From Closterium sp. NIES-65 (taxonomy: Eukaryota > Streptophyta > Zygnematophyceae > Desmidiales > Closteriaceae): a stretch of 64,000 bases of DNA. Below are positions 1 through 11,205 of the stretch, in pieces. The DNA lies in the NCBI GenBank assembly GCA_948144175.1, contig CANXME010002192.1, positions 1,488,001 through 1,552,000 of the forward strand, written 5' to 3'. The notes under the pieces are model-generated. The model worked only from the letters and a program-made list of their open reading frames with translations. It ran no database searches and was not told the origin of the DNA. Made by a program: the position numbers and the translations under genes. The first letter of the stretch is position 1. Each line of letters begins with the position of its first letter.

Positions 1-570
1 GGCGGGGCCGCGTGAGAGCCAGGGCGGGGCCGCGTGAGAGCCGGGGCGGGGCCGCTTCAGATCCGGCGGCGGGGCCGCAAAAGAGCCGGCGGCTGGGCCG
101 CTTGAGAGCCGGGGTAGGGGCCGCGTCAGGGCCGGCGACGGGGCCGTAAGAGAGCCGGCGGCGGGGCCTGGAGAGGGCCGACGGCGGGGCCACGTGAGAG
201 CCGGGGCGGGGCCGCAAGAGAGCCGGCGGCAGGGCCGCGTAAGAGCCGGGGCAGGGGCCGCGTAAGAGCCGGGACGGGGCCACGGAAGAGCCGGGGCGGG
301 GCCGCGAGAGAGCCGTCGGCGGGGCCGCGTGAAAGCCGGGGCGGGGCCGCGCGAGAGTAGGCGGCGGGGCCGCGTAAGAGCCTGGGCGGGGCCGCGACAG
401 AGCCGTCGGCGGGGCCGCGTGAAGGCCGGGGCGGGGCCGCGTAGGAGCCGGGGCGGGGCCGCGTGAGAGCAGGCAGCGGGGCCGCGTAAAGGCCGGGGCG
501 GGGCCGCGACAGAGTCGGCGACGGAGCCGCGTAAGGGAGGGCTGCGGGGCCGCGTCAGTGGAGGCGGCTG
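1..570. repeat. GC-rich minisatellite in the copia leader
   Basis: Degenerate tandem repeat of about 20-25 bp with the theme GCCGCGTGAGAGCCGGGGCG. Similar GC-rich arrays occupy the same leader position in the copia elements near 42.2-43.2 kb and 49.6-50.5 kb. Noncoding in my reading. Confidence 0.8.
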
Positions 571-679
571 AGCCGCAGGGGAAAAGGCGACCCGAGGGGT
601 CGCTAAAAAAAATCGCGCCTCGGGGCGCGCTTCGGTGGGCCCAAAAAAAACGGTCCTTAGAAGGACCCGCTCTATACCA

Positions 680-811
680 TGTGAGAATAAGCGAACAGGA
701 ATGAATGAACTAGCAGTGAAATGAGTACAAGTAGGAAACCCTAGAATTGTGTACCCCCTATAGGCTAACCCACTGTAGCCTACACAAGCATAACATATAT
801 AATGTTTGACA
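680..811 (-). repeat. LTR (132 bp) of the left-edge copia-type element
   Basis: The plus-strand copy begins TGTGAGAATAAGC and ends TTTGACA, so it has TG...CA ends. It contains the core shared by the other copia-type LTRs of this window: a GTAC run, then AGGGTTT-type and GTGGG-type blocks in inverted reading. The partner LTR is outside the window, so age cannot be estimated. Confidence 0.75.
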
Positions 812-1569
812 CAACAAGAACATATAATTGGTTCAGTTTGGTGCCCTCAATTGTGTTAGACTGTCTGTGTCTACATGGCATCTTAAGAAATTAATCGGAT
901 GGAAGGAATGTATGTTCCAATACGGCCATGTCTGTTTGTAGGCAATAAATTTTAAATATGTATTTATTACGGACAACTAAGTACTGAACATTGCTACCAC
1001 AATGGCTTTTGTGTTACCGAATACAGACCAGGTGTGCTCAACATTGAGGGAACAAGAGAGAACGTTCTCAATCGGTGGACCCCCTTGTCGTTTTTTTGCA
1101 GTGGATGTTTTTATTGGTGTCCAGATTCATTGTCGCTAAATGACATGGCAGTGCCTTTCCCCAGTGGTCCACACATTTCGTAAACAGTAACCTGTTGCCT
1201 ACCTTGTCATGTCTTTGCGGCAAAAGACGATATGGGTTAGGGCGCGTTACTACAAAATTGTGAAGCCAATTCGATTTGAATTTTGGCTAGGTGTGACAGT
1301 TTATAGATCGGTACTGAGCTGTAGCATTTTAGTTTCGAAATGTTGTCACACTGAACCCATTATCATCGTGCTAAACCTAGCTACATTCGAAATTGAATCA
1401 ATTTTGGGTCACGCCCTGAGGACAGGAATTTTGATCTACGGTTGAGATTTAGCACAGCAGCATGATTTTCCGTGATGGAGCATCGTGCACTCACCCCTAG
1501 TTGTATTGTTACTGTTAACCTATTCTTCGCTAGCAGCTAGGATTGCTTGGTCACGACTGATCGTGTGGC
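812..1569. other. Noncoding stretch, nothing recognised
   Basis: AT-richer unique-looking sequence between the copia LTR and the duplicated block upstream of the first gene. Only short ORFs without likeness to known proteins are present. No promoter motif is convincing enough to call. Confidence 0.5.
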
Positions 1570-1730
1570 TCAGATTTCGTCTTCTCCATTCGATTGTTCA
1601 AACTTCAAAATTTCAAACCTCGCTGCTGCTGTTTTCCAGCCAGAGAGAGGAACACGAACACCAGTCCTCCCGTCATTTCCTCTTCTCGTAGCTCTCGAAG
1701 TACCCAAGGGCGCCAGGAGATTATTCGCCA

Positions 1731-1740
1731 TTTGGCGCCA
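1731..1740. promoter_or_regulatory. E2F-like site, copy 1
   Basis: TTTGGCGCCA matches the E2F consensus TTTSSCGC and is nearly palindromic. It lies in the first unit of the upstream duplication. A role is inference only. Confidence 0.25.
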
Positions 1741-2005
1741 ACAGCCAGGCGTTTTTTTTCTCTCACACCATTAAGAGTCATCCTAGATGCATCAACGAGC
1801 TTGAGTCCTCATGGTTATGAGACTCCAATGTCGTCAACCGCTAGATGAGCAACTATACGGTTCAGATTTCGTGTTGTGTTCAAACTTTCAAACTCCAAAG
1901 TCAAGTCCTCGCCTTCCAGCCAAAGAGGACCACGGAGAGCAGTCATCCCGTAATTACTACGCTCGTTGCTCTCCGTAAGGATAGGCGCCAGGAGATCAAT
2001 GGCCA

Positions 2006-2015
2006 TTTGGCGCCA
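2006..2015. promoter_or_regulatory. E2F-like site, copy 2
   Basis: Same TTTGGCGCCA core, retained in the second unit although surrounding bases have diverged. Weakly suggestive of constraint. Confidence 0.25.
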
Positions 2016-2375
2016 ACAGCCAGCCGTTTTCCCGCTGAGAACATACATAGACTTTCCAGCAGCAAGTATGAGGCTCCATAGCTATGAAACCCCAACGTCG
2101 TCAACAGATAGCTGTGCGACCAGCAGAAGGCGGAAGCGCTTAGAGCTATGCACCACGTACCTGCGCCACAACACATTTCACCTGCACTTACGGCAGGAGC
2201 ACCTGCCCTTCTTGCACAGACACCTGAAACAACGAACTTTTCTTAAACGTTTAGAACGTAAGTCATAGTCTTAGGTATTTAAGATCTCTCATTGTCCATT
2301 GTAGTATCATAAACTTTCGTGACTCGTTTACTATCCTTCCAGCCTCGATTTCATCGCCCTGCACGGTCCGTTTCC

Positions 2376-5300
2376 ATGGCTTCCATTGCTTCTGTGCGAA
2401 ATGAGCAGGGTGGCAACCGACCTATCAAGCTGACGGCCAAGATGCACGGCGCTGGAGGTCTTGGGAATCGTTTGCGTGGCGCTGTTAACTCGAGTGGTCG
2501 CAAGCTCGCCAGCAACAAACTTAAGAAGTTGGCGCTCGACAAGGGCAAGCGACCTGCTGACGATCCCGAAGGCAACGAAAAGTTGCCTGCTCTCCCTGGC
2601 GAGCCCGTGCATGAGGAGGAAAGCAACAGCGATGGCGAGTGCGAGCCTGCTGCTCCTAGCAACCGCGGTGGCCACGATGGGGAAGCAGCTCCTCTTGGGG
2701 TTCAGATCAATGCGGACGACTTCAGCGATCATGAGGACGAGGAAGAACTTCTTAGGGGCAACCACAACAATGGAAACCAGCGTCCAGATGCGGCAGGTAT
2801 GATGTTTTTGTTAGTTTCCATACCAGTTTTGGATGAATGTTTTGCCTCTGTTGTTTCTGTTGTGTGATGATGTAAGAATCTGCTACTAATGACGATGGTG
2901 CGTTTACCTTTGATTCAGGCGAAGGCCGCCAGGACACGCTCAATAACGTTACCAACCGTGGTCAGGACGCTGCTGCAAAAGCCCGTCAGGTGGAGAGCCC
3001 GCTGGACGGTGTTCATCGGGCGGCGCCGAAGGAGCCTAGTGTCTCGAGTGCGGAAGATCGTGTGGCAGATTTGGAGCGCACCACGCAGCAGCAGTCGGTG
3101 CTGATTTCTTCGCTCTTGCGCCAGATTGGCGATGAGCGTGGCTCCACGGCGGAAAAGGGCGAAACAAGGCGTGGCGCCCCATCCGAACGCGAGGTGGTCG
3201 AACGCACGCCGGCGAATCAACCGGCAGCAGCGCGCAGTGATGGTCAGAAGCGCAAGCGGGATTACCCGACTTTCGCGGATCCGGGCGTATGCGACGTCGT
3301 ACTGCACACTTCCCTTAGCGGCATCCCCCTGAAGGACCAGCTTCTGATGCGTCAGCTCCCTGCTTATGGCAAGGCATGGAATGTAAGTAGTGTGAGCCAT
3401 GCAATGAACCAGGGGGACTTGGTGTTTTGAGATGGAGAATGATGGGGAGTGTGTTGGGGTCGGGTGTTGGTTTGGGAGAGTGGTGCATTTGGACCCCGCC
3501 CTTTTACGTTCCCACCCCAACCTGCCCCTTCCCACCCCACCCCGCCCCTTCCCACCCCGCCCTTCCACGTTCTCTCTCCCTACTCCTGTCATGCAAAAAA
3601 TTCTTCTCGTCCAACTAGCGTGCATCCAAGATGCTCTGCCCATTTTGACTTATATCTCTTTTCCTACTCTGCCCCACCACCGCAGAAGAAAATGGAGCTC
3701 GCAATTCAGGTGACGCTGTTTCGCTAGCCTGACGACGTCAGCAGCATGTACCCATCCGATGGTCTCGTTCTGGAGTGCCTTATTGGAGTATGGGGCACGA
3801 GTAAGGGTCCTGCCATTCGAGCAGTGATGATGTACTGCGTCGCTCGTGCCGGGTCTGCAAAGCGCAAGGGCAACGATTGGCGTGCAAAAATCTCCATGGC
3901 TGCGCGTCGCATGTTTGCGGAAGCTTTCGGCCTCGTTTGTGAGGCGAATCCTCGCCTCAAGTTTGATTACAGTGAACTTGTGTGCGAGGAAGAGCGCACC
4001 CCCACCCAGGTGTACAACCTGGAAGGTGTTACGCCACTTGGTGAGTCGTGGCACACTTCTTTCCTGAGGTTGCTTTCTCCTAAGTCTCGCAGTCGCTTGT
4101 GTACCTCGCCGTCGCTGTTGTGTATAAGAATGTTGCATCCCTTTACCACTCTTCGTCCTGCTCTTCCTGTCTTCTTCTGTGCACCAGCTTGACCGCTAAT
4201 GCACAACTCTCGTGCATTTGCTGCCCACGTTCAGTCACCACATTCTTCCCTTAACGCTTCCATCCACCTCTCCCTTTTCCCTCACTACTTCAGGCCTGAG
4301 TAAAGTCCTGATCCTAGGCATTTCGTGGGACATGTGGTCAGTGTGTTTGAAAATTTGGCCGTGTCTCTCCGATTCACTAAACCTGCTTGCTCCCCTTGCC
4401 CAAGTCAAAGTCAGCTCGCTGGACCTCACGTGTGACACGTGGTGCTAGTTCTCATGGAACGCCTTCAACTTTCAGCCACTGTCCCCAATCTTCTCCCCGC
4501 TTTCGTTGTCCCCTCCATCCATGCTTCTCTCTCCCGATCTCTTTCAGCTACTTCTAGGCTTTTCGTGGGACATGTGGTCAGTGTTTTTGACATTACCATA
4601 TCTCTCTGCTTCACTCTACCTGCTTGCTTCCCTTTGCCAAGTCAGAGTCAGCCCGCAGGACCCCACGCGTGACACGAGGTGCAAGTATCCGTGGCAAGTC
4701 TCAACGCTCAGCCCCTCTCCCCCCTTTTCTTCTCTTCTCCCTGCTTTCGTTGTCCCCCCCATCCCTGCTTCTCTCTCCCAAACTCTCTCAGGTTATACCT
4801 TCAGCAGCTGATCTTATGCATTGTTCTGCTGTGATTTACACCAGAACACCACTGACTCTCATAAACCCTTCCATATTGTCCCCTACACATTCGCAGTAAG
4901 GGGTGGCCTTCTTCGTTGGCACTTCTCGGAGGAGCTGAACCGCCCTTTCGCTACCGCACTGTTCGATCTCATCATTCGCAACGCGTTCCAGAAGGGTGAT
5001 GGTGGGGCGGTAACGGTGGTGAAGGCGTACCACATCGCCTACACCCTCTACCTGGTATGCATAGCTGTCGAGAGTTGAACTAATGAGCGAACGAGTAGAT
5101 TAAAGTAGGGCCTAGGCTTAGTAGCCTAGGCCCAAGTAGGATGTCGAGCGGGTTTTACCCTAGGCGAGGTATCAAGTGAGTTGAGAGAGGAATTGGAGAA
5201 AAGTGATGGTTTCACTATAGGTTCAAGGGTACATATAGCATAGAAACCAAATAAGATGCACCACCAACAACAGTTTAAATAACTACACTAACTACAACTA

Positions 5301-5879
5301 CAAGCAGTTATAAAACATGACAAATATATTTCGACAATAGCATGATGTGTCGAATAGCTAGTACCATTGCATTGGCTGCTATAAGACGAAGCTTGCATCT
5401 TGCTGAATTTTCTTCACCAATAATTTTAAGCCTTATCATTTGCATTCTCCACATGTTGGCAGGTGGAGTATTCCGTGGTGCTTCATAAGGCACGCGGAAA
5501 GCGCATTCCCACAGATGCCTGTGTGAATGCGGACGACATTGCCCGCTACCACCGCAAGGTGAAGGCAGCAATCCGCCACACTCTTGAGCAGGCCCCCAAC
5601 AACGAGCTCCCCGCCTGGTCCGAGCAGCACCAGGGATGGGTGTTTGGGCCCACTGAGACCGTGGTCATCTCGGGGAGTGGGTTCTCGGACCTCACCCCAG
5701 TTGGAGCTGACCCCGATGGCAAGGAAAAGGCCGCTGTCAAGCGCCTCTATAAGTTCTCCCAGGTGGAAGTGCAGAAGGGGAAAAAGAAGAAGACGTGCTC
5801 CAACGAAAGTGCTGCCACTATGGAGCGCGATGTCCTTGATGACGTGGGTGAGTGGGAGGATGCCGAAGACAGTGTGTAG
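2376..5879 (+). CDS. Five-exon gene, protein of unknown function (about 590 aa)
   Basis: Proposed exons are 2376-2796, 2919-3382, 3728-4040, 4897-5054 and 5463-5879. All introns are GT-AG and the phases fit through to TAG at 5877-5879. I chose the ATG at 2376 (context TTTCCATGGCTTCC); an in-frame ATG also lies at 2319. The N-terminal third is polar and disordered (DDFSDHEDEEELL). Exon 2 holds a short coiled coil (EDRVADLERTTQQQSVLISS) and a basic patch (QKRKRD). Exons 3-5 form a denser, probably folded region with hydrophobic stretches such as GGAVTVVKAYHIAYTLYL. The C-terminus has a lysine cluster (KGKKKKTC) and an acidic tail. I recognise no catalytic motif or named domain. No signal peptide or clear membrane segment is seen. 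Codon phase and splice fit make it a real gene, or the gene of an unrecognised mobile element, with moderate-high confidence; function is unknown. Confidence 0.7.
4230..4830. repeat. 240-bp tandem repeat (about 2.5 units) inside intron 3 of the unknown gene
   Basis: TTTCGTGGGACATGTGGTCA occurs at 4321 and again at 4561, exactly 240 bp apart, with flanking pyrimidine-rich and GTGACACG-containing sequence also repeated. A third partial unit (CTTTCGTTGTCCCC...) follows at about 4743. It lengthens the intron to 856 bp, against 81-408 bp for the others apart from it. Confidence 0.8.
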
Positions 5880-7044
5880 TGTTAAAGATGTGTGAGAGTA
5901 AGGATACTGGAAGTCGGATGGTGGATTAATTGTTGTGATTGTACTGGAATTCTATTAATTATCAATGTTGGATTCTAATTCATGAATCATCAGGCATCTA
6001 ATTGAATCATGGTCAATGAGCATTCAGTATGATTCAAATCCATACAAACATCATGCTAGTTGTCCTACATTTGAAAAATGATTCTATAAGGTTTTGTCAA
6101 CAAAAGAAAGGCAAATGATTAGTGTTTAGGCCACTGAAATATAATGAGACACATACAAATGGAAAACAAACATTTACTGTTTGAGCATTACTAATTCGTA
6201 GACATTTGAAGCCTACAAAAAACATACGCCAATTTCTACGTTTTAGTAGCCCTAATCAAACCACCTAAAACCATACTAGCAAGTATGGTTCGAGTATGTA
6301 AAAGCTATGTAAACTCAATAGGGATTTTTGAGTAGATCGGCCACCGCCACTGAAATCACACGAATTTCATCCACACTGTGTAGATGGCAACTCTCAGAAA
6401 CGTCTCTAACCCCGCCAAAGTACGAACCTGCACAGGTTCGATTGCACGATCGGTGACCGTCCTCACCTCACAGATGGAATCTCAGAATCTAGAGAGAGAA
6501 GAGGGGTGCTTTAGGACTAACTGGAACGCGGCGCGGGCCGTGACTTCTAGGTTAGCGAATCAGATGAAGGTGGTTTCTCGTTGGTCCCTCTGATTTCGGC
6601 GATATCCGTCAACATCTAACGGGTATAATCAATGAACCGAGTAGTAAACTTATCAAAACGTACGAGAAGTTGACAGAACCATTTTGCACCTTGACGGATG
6701 TCACTTGCATATCAGCATGATCACACAAGGTACTCTGGTCGGTTTGGAAACGGACCACTATAGTAGCTCGCGCAAGTGTGCATTTAGAATCGTCATCACC
6801 ACATAGGTTCTAAGAAAATGATGAATCAGAGTTCTTCACAGGCTCAAAACCAGCCTTATACACAAAACGTGGTTTGGCGAAAGCGGCAAATTGCAGTCAA
6901 CATTGAGGGTTGGCAACGTGCAAAGAACCGTCAAGACCCGATGTACACTGTTGTGCGATGAGACCAGATGCGATGTAAATAAAGTTCCAGTTCCTTGCAA
7001 TCATTCCCAATCCTTTCCTTCCAGGTTGCTATTTTAGTTTGCCA
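5880..7044. other. Intergenic stretch, no gene seen
   Basis: AT-rich sequence with only short unsupported ORFs. A perfect 8-bp inverted repeat (CGAACCTG / CAGGTTCG, 6423-6440) is the only structure I noticed. It separates convergent genes, so it should hold the two 3' ends. Confidence 0.5.
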
Positions 7045-8244
7045 CTACTCGATCACCTCTCCTAGACAATCAGACAAAATACTATCAATATCGTCACAAC
7101 CTTGCACAACCAGTGTGCAAATCACTTCTGGGTTGTTAAAATTCTGCGCAGTGACTTGGCACATCATGCTGATGTCTTGTTGAGCCAAATACAGCTCATC
7201 CAACGACACATCAGCAACAGAAGCTTCCAATCTGACAGCCACATCAGCCTCATCATGCGGTGATGATCCCGCCACAGAGCAACCCAAACTGCTCATGCTG
7301 CCACCACTGCTGGTAGTGCTGTTACGTCGACCAAATCGATCATACCGCAAAACGTTGGCAAAGTCTTTACAAGTAGCAGCCAAGGTACCAGTTCCAGATT
7401 CCACAGAATCGACAGTGCTGCTGTGGGTGCACCTCCAGCTGCTGCTATTCCTGCGGTTTCCGCCGCCCCCACCACCATCCACCATGTAACCTGCTGCTTC
7501 GACCGAAACAGCTTGCTGAAGGTGCTGCTGCTGTGGCTGATTGCGGTGCAAATGCTGCTGGGAGTGGGTCATGTGCTGCAGACGATAATCCCTGAAATCC
7601 TCGCCTGGCATATGCTTCCATGATGCTTTCTGCTGCTGAAAGGCAGTGGTTTCGCAGCCTGATGTGGTGCCACCACCACATGCTGACACGTCAGCACCAT
7701 TGGGTGCTGCTGACGTGGCAACATCAATATTTGGTGGATCCATCCACGCCTCGCCTTGACAAGCTGGTTCATGCTTTGCAGGAGGGCGGATACCCGAACC
7801 AGCAAAAGGGGCACACGGGGCATGAAGGGCGTTCCCCCAAGAAGGAATGCTATGCTCAGGGAGAGGAATGACATCAGCTTCAGCAGTGGTACCACCAACG
7901 CCATCCGTCACACCAGCCGTAACATCAGTGACAGCAGTGGTGACGTCAGTGATGCCAGTGGTGACGTCAGTGACGCCAGTGATGACGTCAGCTGTGCCAG
8001 TGGTGACGTCAGTGATGTCAGTGATGCCAGTGGTGATGTCAGTGGTGCCAGTGGTGACGTCAGTGGTAGAAGAAAGTACAGCAGGAGCACATGCTGTCCA
8101 TCGGCCTTCAAGATTCTCAGTGCACAGAAGAGACGACTGCTGCTGCTGCTGCTGGCGCTGTTGCTGTTGGTGCTGCTGTTGTTGTTGCCACTGCTCCCGT
8201 GGCTGCTGCTGCTGCTGCTCCCGTGGTTGCTGCTGCTGCTGCTC

Positions 8245-8282
<38 letters not shown>

Positions 8283-9731
8283 GCTGCTGCTGCTGCTGCC
8301 GCTTCTGTTGCCATTGCCTCTGCACCTGATGCTGATGCTTCTGCTTTTGCCAATGCCACTGCTCTTGCTGCAGTTGTTGCGACTGCTGCTGGTACTCCTG
8401 TTGGACCTGTACCTGAGGATGCTGGCGTTTCTCCTGCTCCTGCAACCGACACTGACGTTTCTGGCTCTGCTGCTCTGGCTGCTGAGAGTGCTGCTGCTCT
8501 GGCTGCTGAGAGTGCTGCTGCATCGGTTGCTGCAAGCTCTGCTGCCCTTCTAGTCAAGGCAAGGGGAGCCCCCATATGTCCTGAACCGCAACAGCACCTT
8601 GCATCTGCGTCAGCTGCGGCGCCTCGTGCTGCTCCAAAGCAGGCAGGGTGGGGAACGTGCTTGTGGCGGCAGACGCGGGAGGCGCCTCAAAGCTTGGCAC
8701 TTGCATCCCGTGCATTGGACCGTGGTGAGAGCCCTTCTGCGCGTTCAGATCCTGCTGCATGTGAGCGACCGCGCTTGGGTTCTGCCACTGCCACGTGTCG
8801 AACCTAAGCTGCTGCAATTGCACTCCCCTGTGCTGATCCAAAGCACTGCCGGGTTCGACCGGGTGGAGGCCAAGAGGCATTTGAGACTGCTCAAGAACCA
8901 CCTCAATCTCATCCTGCATCTTCTGAGTCAACCCAAAGGCGGGCTGTAATCTCTCCTGCATCTTCTGAGTCGACCCAAAGGCGGGCTGTAATCTCTCCTG
9001 CATCTTCTGAGTCGACCCAAAGGCGGGCTGTAATCTCTCCTGTATCTTCTGAGTCGACCCAAAGGCGGGCTGTAATCTCTCCTGCATCTTCTGAGTCGAC
9101 CCAAAGGCGGGCTGTAATCTCTCCTGCATCTTCTGAGTCGACCCAAAGGCGGGCTGTAATCTCTCCTGCATCTGCCCCGTCTGCCTCGGCTGCAGTCTCG
9201 GCTGCCCCTGAGCAAGCTCGTTTGAGAATGCTATTCCCCCATCAGCTGGAAATGGCACTGGAATAGCTTGTGCTTCTGGGACGTGGTTGCCACCTGCAGG
9301 AGCAGCAGCAGAAGCAGCAGGAGCAGCAGCAGAACCTGCTGCAGCACCAGCAGAAGCAGCACCTGCCGTGGCAGCATGTGTATCAGGTACGTAGCTCAGA
9401 TTAGGCAGCGTGACATTCCAGCCGGTTGCTCTCACTGATGCCAGCGTTGAGTATTCGGTTTTTGGTACCAATGCTGCTGACGATGTCAGTGATACTGCTC
9501 CTGCTCCTCCTGCTCCTGCATCTGCTGCTGATGCAAGCGTTAAGTACTTGCTATTTGGTACAATTGGTGATGATTGTACTGGTGCTGATGAAACTGGTGC
9601 TGCTGCTGTTGCTGCTGATGTTGTTGCTGCTCTCATTAGTGGTGGTTGTGCTGCTGTTGCTGCTGCCGCTGCTGGTGAGCCCACGGATCATGCTGATATG
9701 ATGATGGATTTGATCCATCATGACCGTTCAT
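7045..9731 (-). CDS. Gln-rich repeat-bearing protein gene, function unknown (gene model incomplete)
   Basis: A minus-strand frame stays open from about 9680 to the stop at 7045-7047 except for one TGA at 8554-8556 (about 880 codons). An ATG at 9731 in another frame starts a natural-looking segment (MNGHDGSNPSSYQHDPW), so a frame change or intron near 9650-9690 is likely. From the N-terminus it has Ala/Gln-rich sequence, six copies of a 14-residue repeat (QERLQPAFGSTQKM), a long Gln/Glu tract, a Thr-Asp-Val repeat, and a more complex C-terminal 200 residues ending DDIDSILSDCLGEVIE. The last part (FANVLRYDRFGRRNS) looks like true protein. The composition is like a transcriptional regulator, but I see no DNA-binding domain, so that is only a guess. 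A 48-nt GT-AG segment (8550-8597) could remove the TGA in frame, though it is short for an intron. Confidence 0.5.
7905..8066 (-). repeat. Thr-Asp-Val coding minisatellite with repeated TGACGTCA
   Basis: Degenerate 9/18-bp units on the theme CAGTGGTGACGTCAGTGA. On the minus strand they encode TDVTTG/ITDVT units of the Gln-rich protein. Five exact TGACGTCA palindromes are present. Confidence 0.8.
8130..8300 (-). repeat. CAG/CTG trinucleotide tract encoding polyglutamine
   Basis: Runs of CTG on the plus strand (CAG on the coding minus strand), longest near 8250-8300, coding for Gln with occasional Arg, His and Glu. The opposite frames give poly-Ala, poly-Cys or poly-Leu, which I treat as shadows. 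Confidence 0.85.
8938..9180 (-). repeat. 42-bp coding minisatellite, six copies
   Basis: Nearly identical 42-bp units (GGGCTGTAATCTCTCC...CGACCCAAAGGC on the plus strand) encode the 14-residue repeat QERLQPAFGSTQKM in the minus-strand protein. A unit length divisible by three with few changes points to recent expansion within a reading frame. Confidence 0.9.
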
Positions 9732-9755
9732 CTCACCGTTCTTGCAACAGGCAGC

Positions 9756-10045
9756 TGGAGGTCGCTGGAGGTCGCTGGATGTAACAGGAGATCACAGGGG
9801 GTCACAGGGGGTCACAGAAGGTCACAGAAGGTCACAGGAAGTCAAAGGAGGTCAAAGGAGGTCATATGAGGTCAGTGGAGGTCACAGAAAGTCACAAAAA
9901 GTCACAGGAGGTCACAGGAGGTCACAGGAGGTCAAAGGAGGTCACAAGAGGTCGCAGGAGGTCGCAGGAGGTCACAGGAGGTCACAAGAGGTCGCAGGAG
10001 GTCGCAGGAGGTCGCAGGAGGTCGCAGGAGGTCACAGGATCATCG
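9756..10045. repeat. 10-bp tandem repeat (AGGAGGTCAC type), about 28 copies
   Basis: Decamer array GTCACAGGAG with variants GTCGCAGGAG and GTCAAAGGAG. It lies just upstream of the minus-strand Gln-rich gene. ORFs through it on the plus strand (GGHRRSQEV) are repeat artefacts. Confidence 0.9.
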
Positions 10046-11051
10046 CATTCCGGCGCTTCGTGTCACTGTCTGTCGCTGGTGACGTCACTTGATGTGCCTG
10101 GGTGAACTGGATTGAATGTCTTAGGATGGCTCAGCCGCAATTAGTTGTCTCCGATGGAATCACAGTGTGGCAGAGGAGTCAACACCCATGGGCGGGGTTG
10201 CTGTCAAAAGCGGCTGCGTGAAAATGGTCGCACCACGCTGGCCGCTGAGTGAGAAATGGCCTGTGACTGCCGTCGCTGACAGTACGAGCATTACCTACTT
10301 TGACTGCCAGATTCCGGTTGGTACTTGGCAAAAATGAGCTTTCGGATTCAACTCCTATAATGTGGCTTAAATACAGCAAATCCCGCTGCACCGGATGGCT
10401 CGGGTCTGACGAAATGTGGCTTGCCTGGGAAGCAGAGAGACGTGGTGAAAGAATCTGGGATGATATCATGAGGGCATACAAGCGTTCCGGTTCGAGCATC
10501 GAGTGGGGGAGGGTTGGATAAAGGGGTCCAGTTGGTACACTGATACATATAGTGATACGGAAAACCTATTGGCATGGGAGAACAGCTTTGTTGAGAAGCG
10601 AACCATCCGGAGACACTAGAGCGCATGTGTAGTTCGTGGATCATCATGGGACCGTAATCTGACCACGACGACTTGAAATGCACCAACTTGAATCTGGGTT
10701 GCAAATGTCACTCATGAAAGGTCCTAGCCGCCGTCCAATACAGGGCCTATGGTTTCAAATTTGGGCATGCGTGCTCGATACACTGTACATAGTAAGCAGT
10801 CCCTCCATCGGAAAAATGTGAAACTGCCGAGTATTGGGGGGGGAGGGCGAGGGGTCCTTTTTTGAGTTGGGAGGCCGGTCATTTTTTATGATTGATGAGG
10901 TGAAATTCGCACTACCCTGCTTCTCGGCAGTTTACCATCGGATGTGCTGGGTTTATATAGTCGATGCTCAGTCTATCACACAAAATTTGGTCATCACAGT
11001 GAGAAATTTAATCACAATTGTGTGGTTTACCGGGTGATATCACAAGGGGTA
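10046..11051. other. Intergenic stretch, nothing recognised
   Basis: Small unsupported ORFs on both strands; no protein likeness, splice-consistent gene or repeat found. A single TGACGTCA lies near 10079-10086. Confidence 0.45.
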
Positions 11052-11205
11052 CAGTCACTCGAAAGTTTGTGTTGTTGTGCCTGTTGATATGCAAATTTAC
11101 AGGGCGCTTCGAGGCTTGCGGAACGGACAAGCACTACAGCAATCTCTGCGAGTGCTAGAACGAATTGCAGCGAAGCCTTCACCAGCTTCGCGATGCGAGT
11201 GAACG

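Larger units (their letters stand above)
1..811 (-). mobile_element. 5' end of a Ty1/copia-type LTR element (partial, runs off left edge)
   Basis: Read on the minus strand this is a 5' LTR (680-811), a primer-binding site just inside it (TGGTATAGAGC, near the plant initiator-tRNA type TGGTATCAGAGC), and a GC-rich repetitive leader (1-679). The same order (LTR, primer site, GC-rich leader) occurs in the copia elements at 35910-43379 and 44032-50687, so the gag-pol part should lie left of the window. No coding part of the element is visible here. Assignment to copia rests on LTR and leader likeness to those elements. Confidence 0.75.
1570..2130. repeat. Imperfect tandem duplication (unit about 265-290 bp) upstream of the first gene
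   Basis: The block beginning TCAGATTTCGT at about 1570 recurs at 1862. Shared anchors in order are TTCAAACTT, TTCCAGCC, GGCGCCAGGAGAT, ATTTGGCGCCAACAGCC and CGTCGTCAAC or TGTCGTCAAC. The offset shrinks from about 292 to about 264 along the unit, so small deletions followed the duplication. It ends some 245 bp before the probable start codon at 2376, so it is probably promoter or 5' leader. Confidence 0.75.

Noticed and set aside
6376-6450. GGTTCGATTGC resembling a tRNA B box
   Set aside because: No matching A box at the right distance and no cloverleaf; it is half of a short palindrome.
7905-9180. CRISPR-like array
   Set aside because: Repeats are contiguous coding minisatellites without unique spacers, in a eukaryotic gene.
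9742-10105. Plus-strand ORFs with GGHRRSQEV repeats
   Set aside because: Product of the 10-bp tandem array, whose length leaves frames open by chance.
10179-10704. Overlapping ORFs of 73-118 codons on both strands
   Set aside because: No splice-consistent model, no recognisable motif, and equal openness on both strands.
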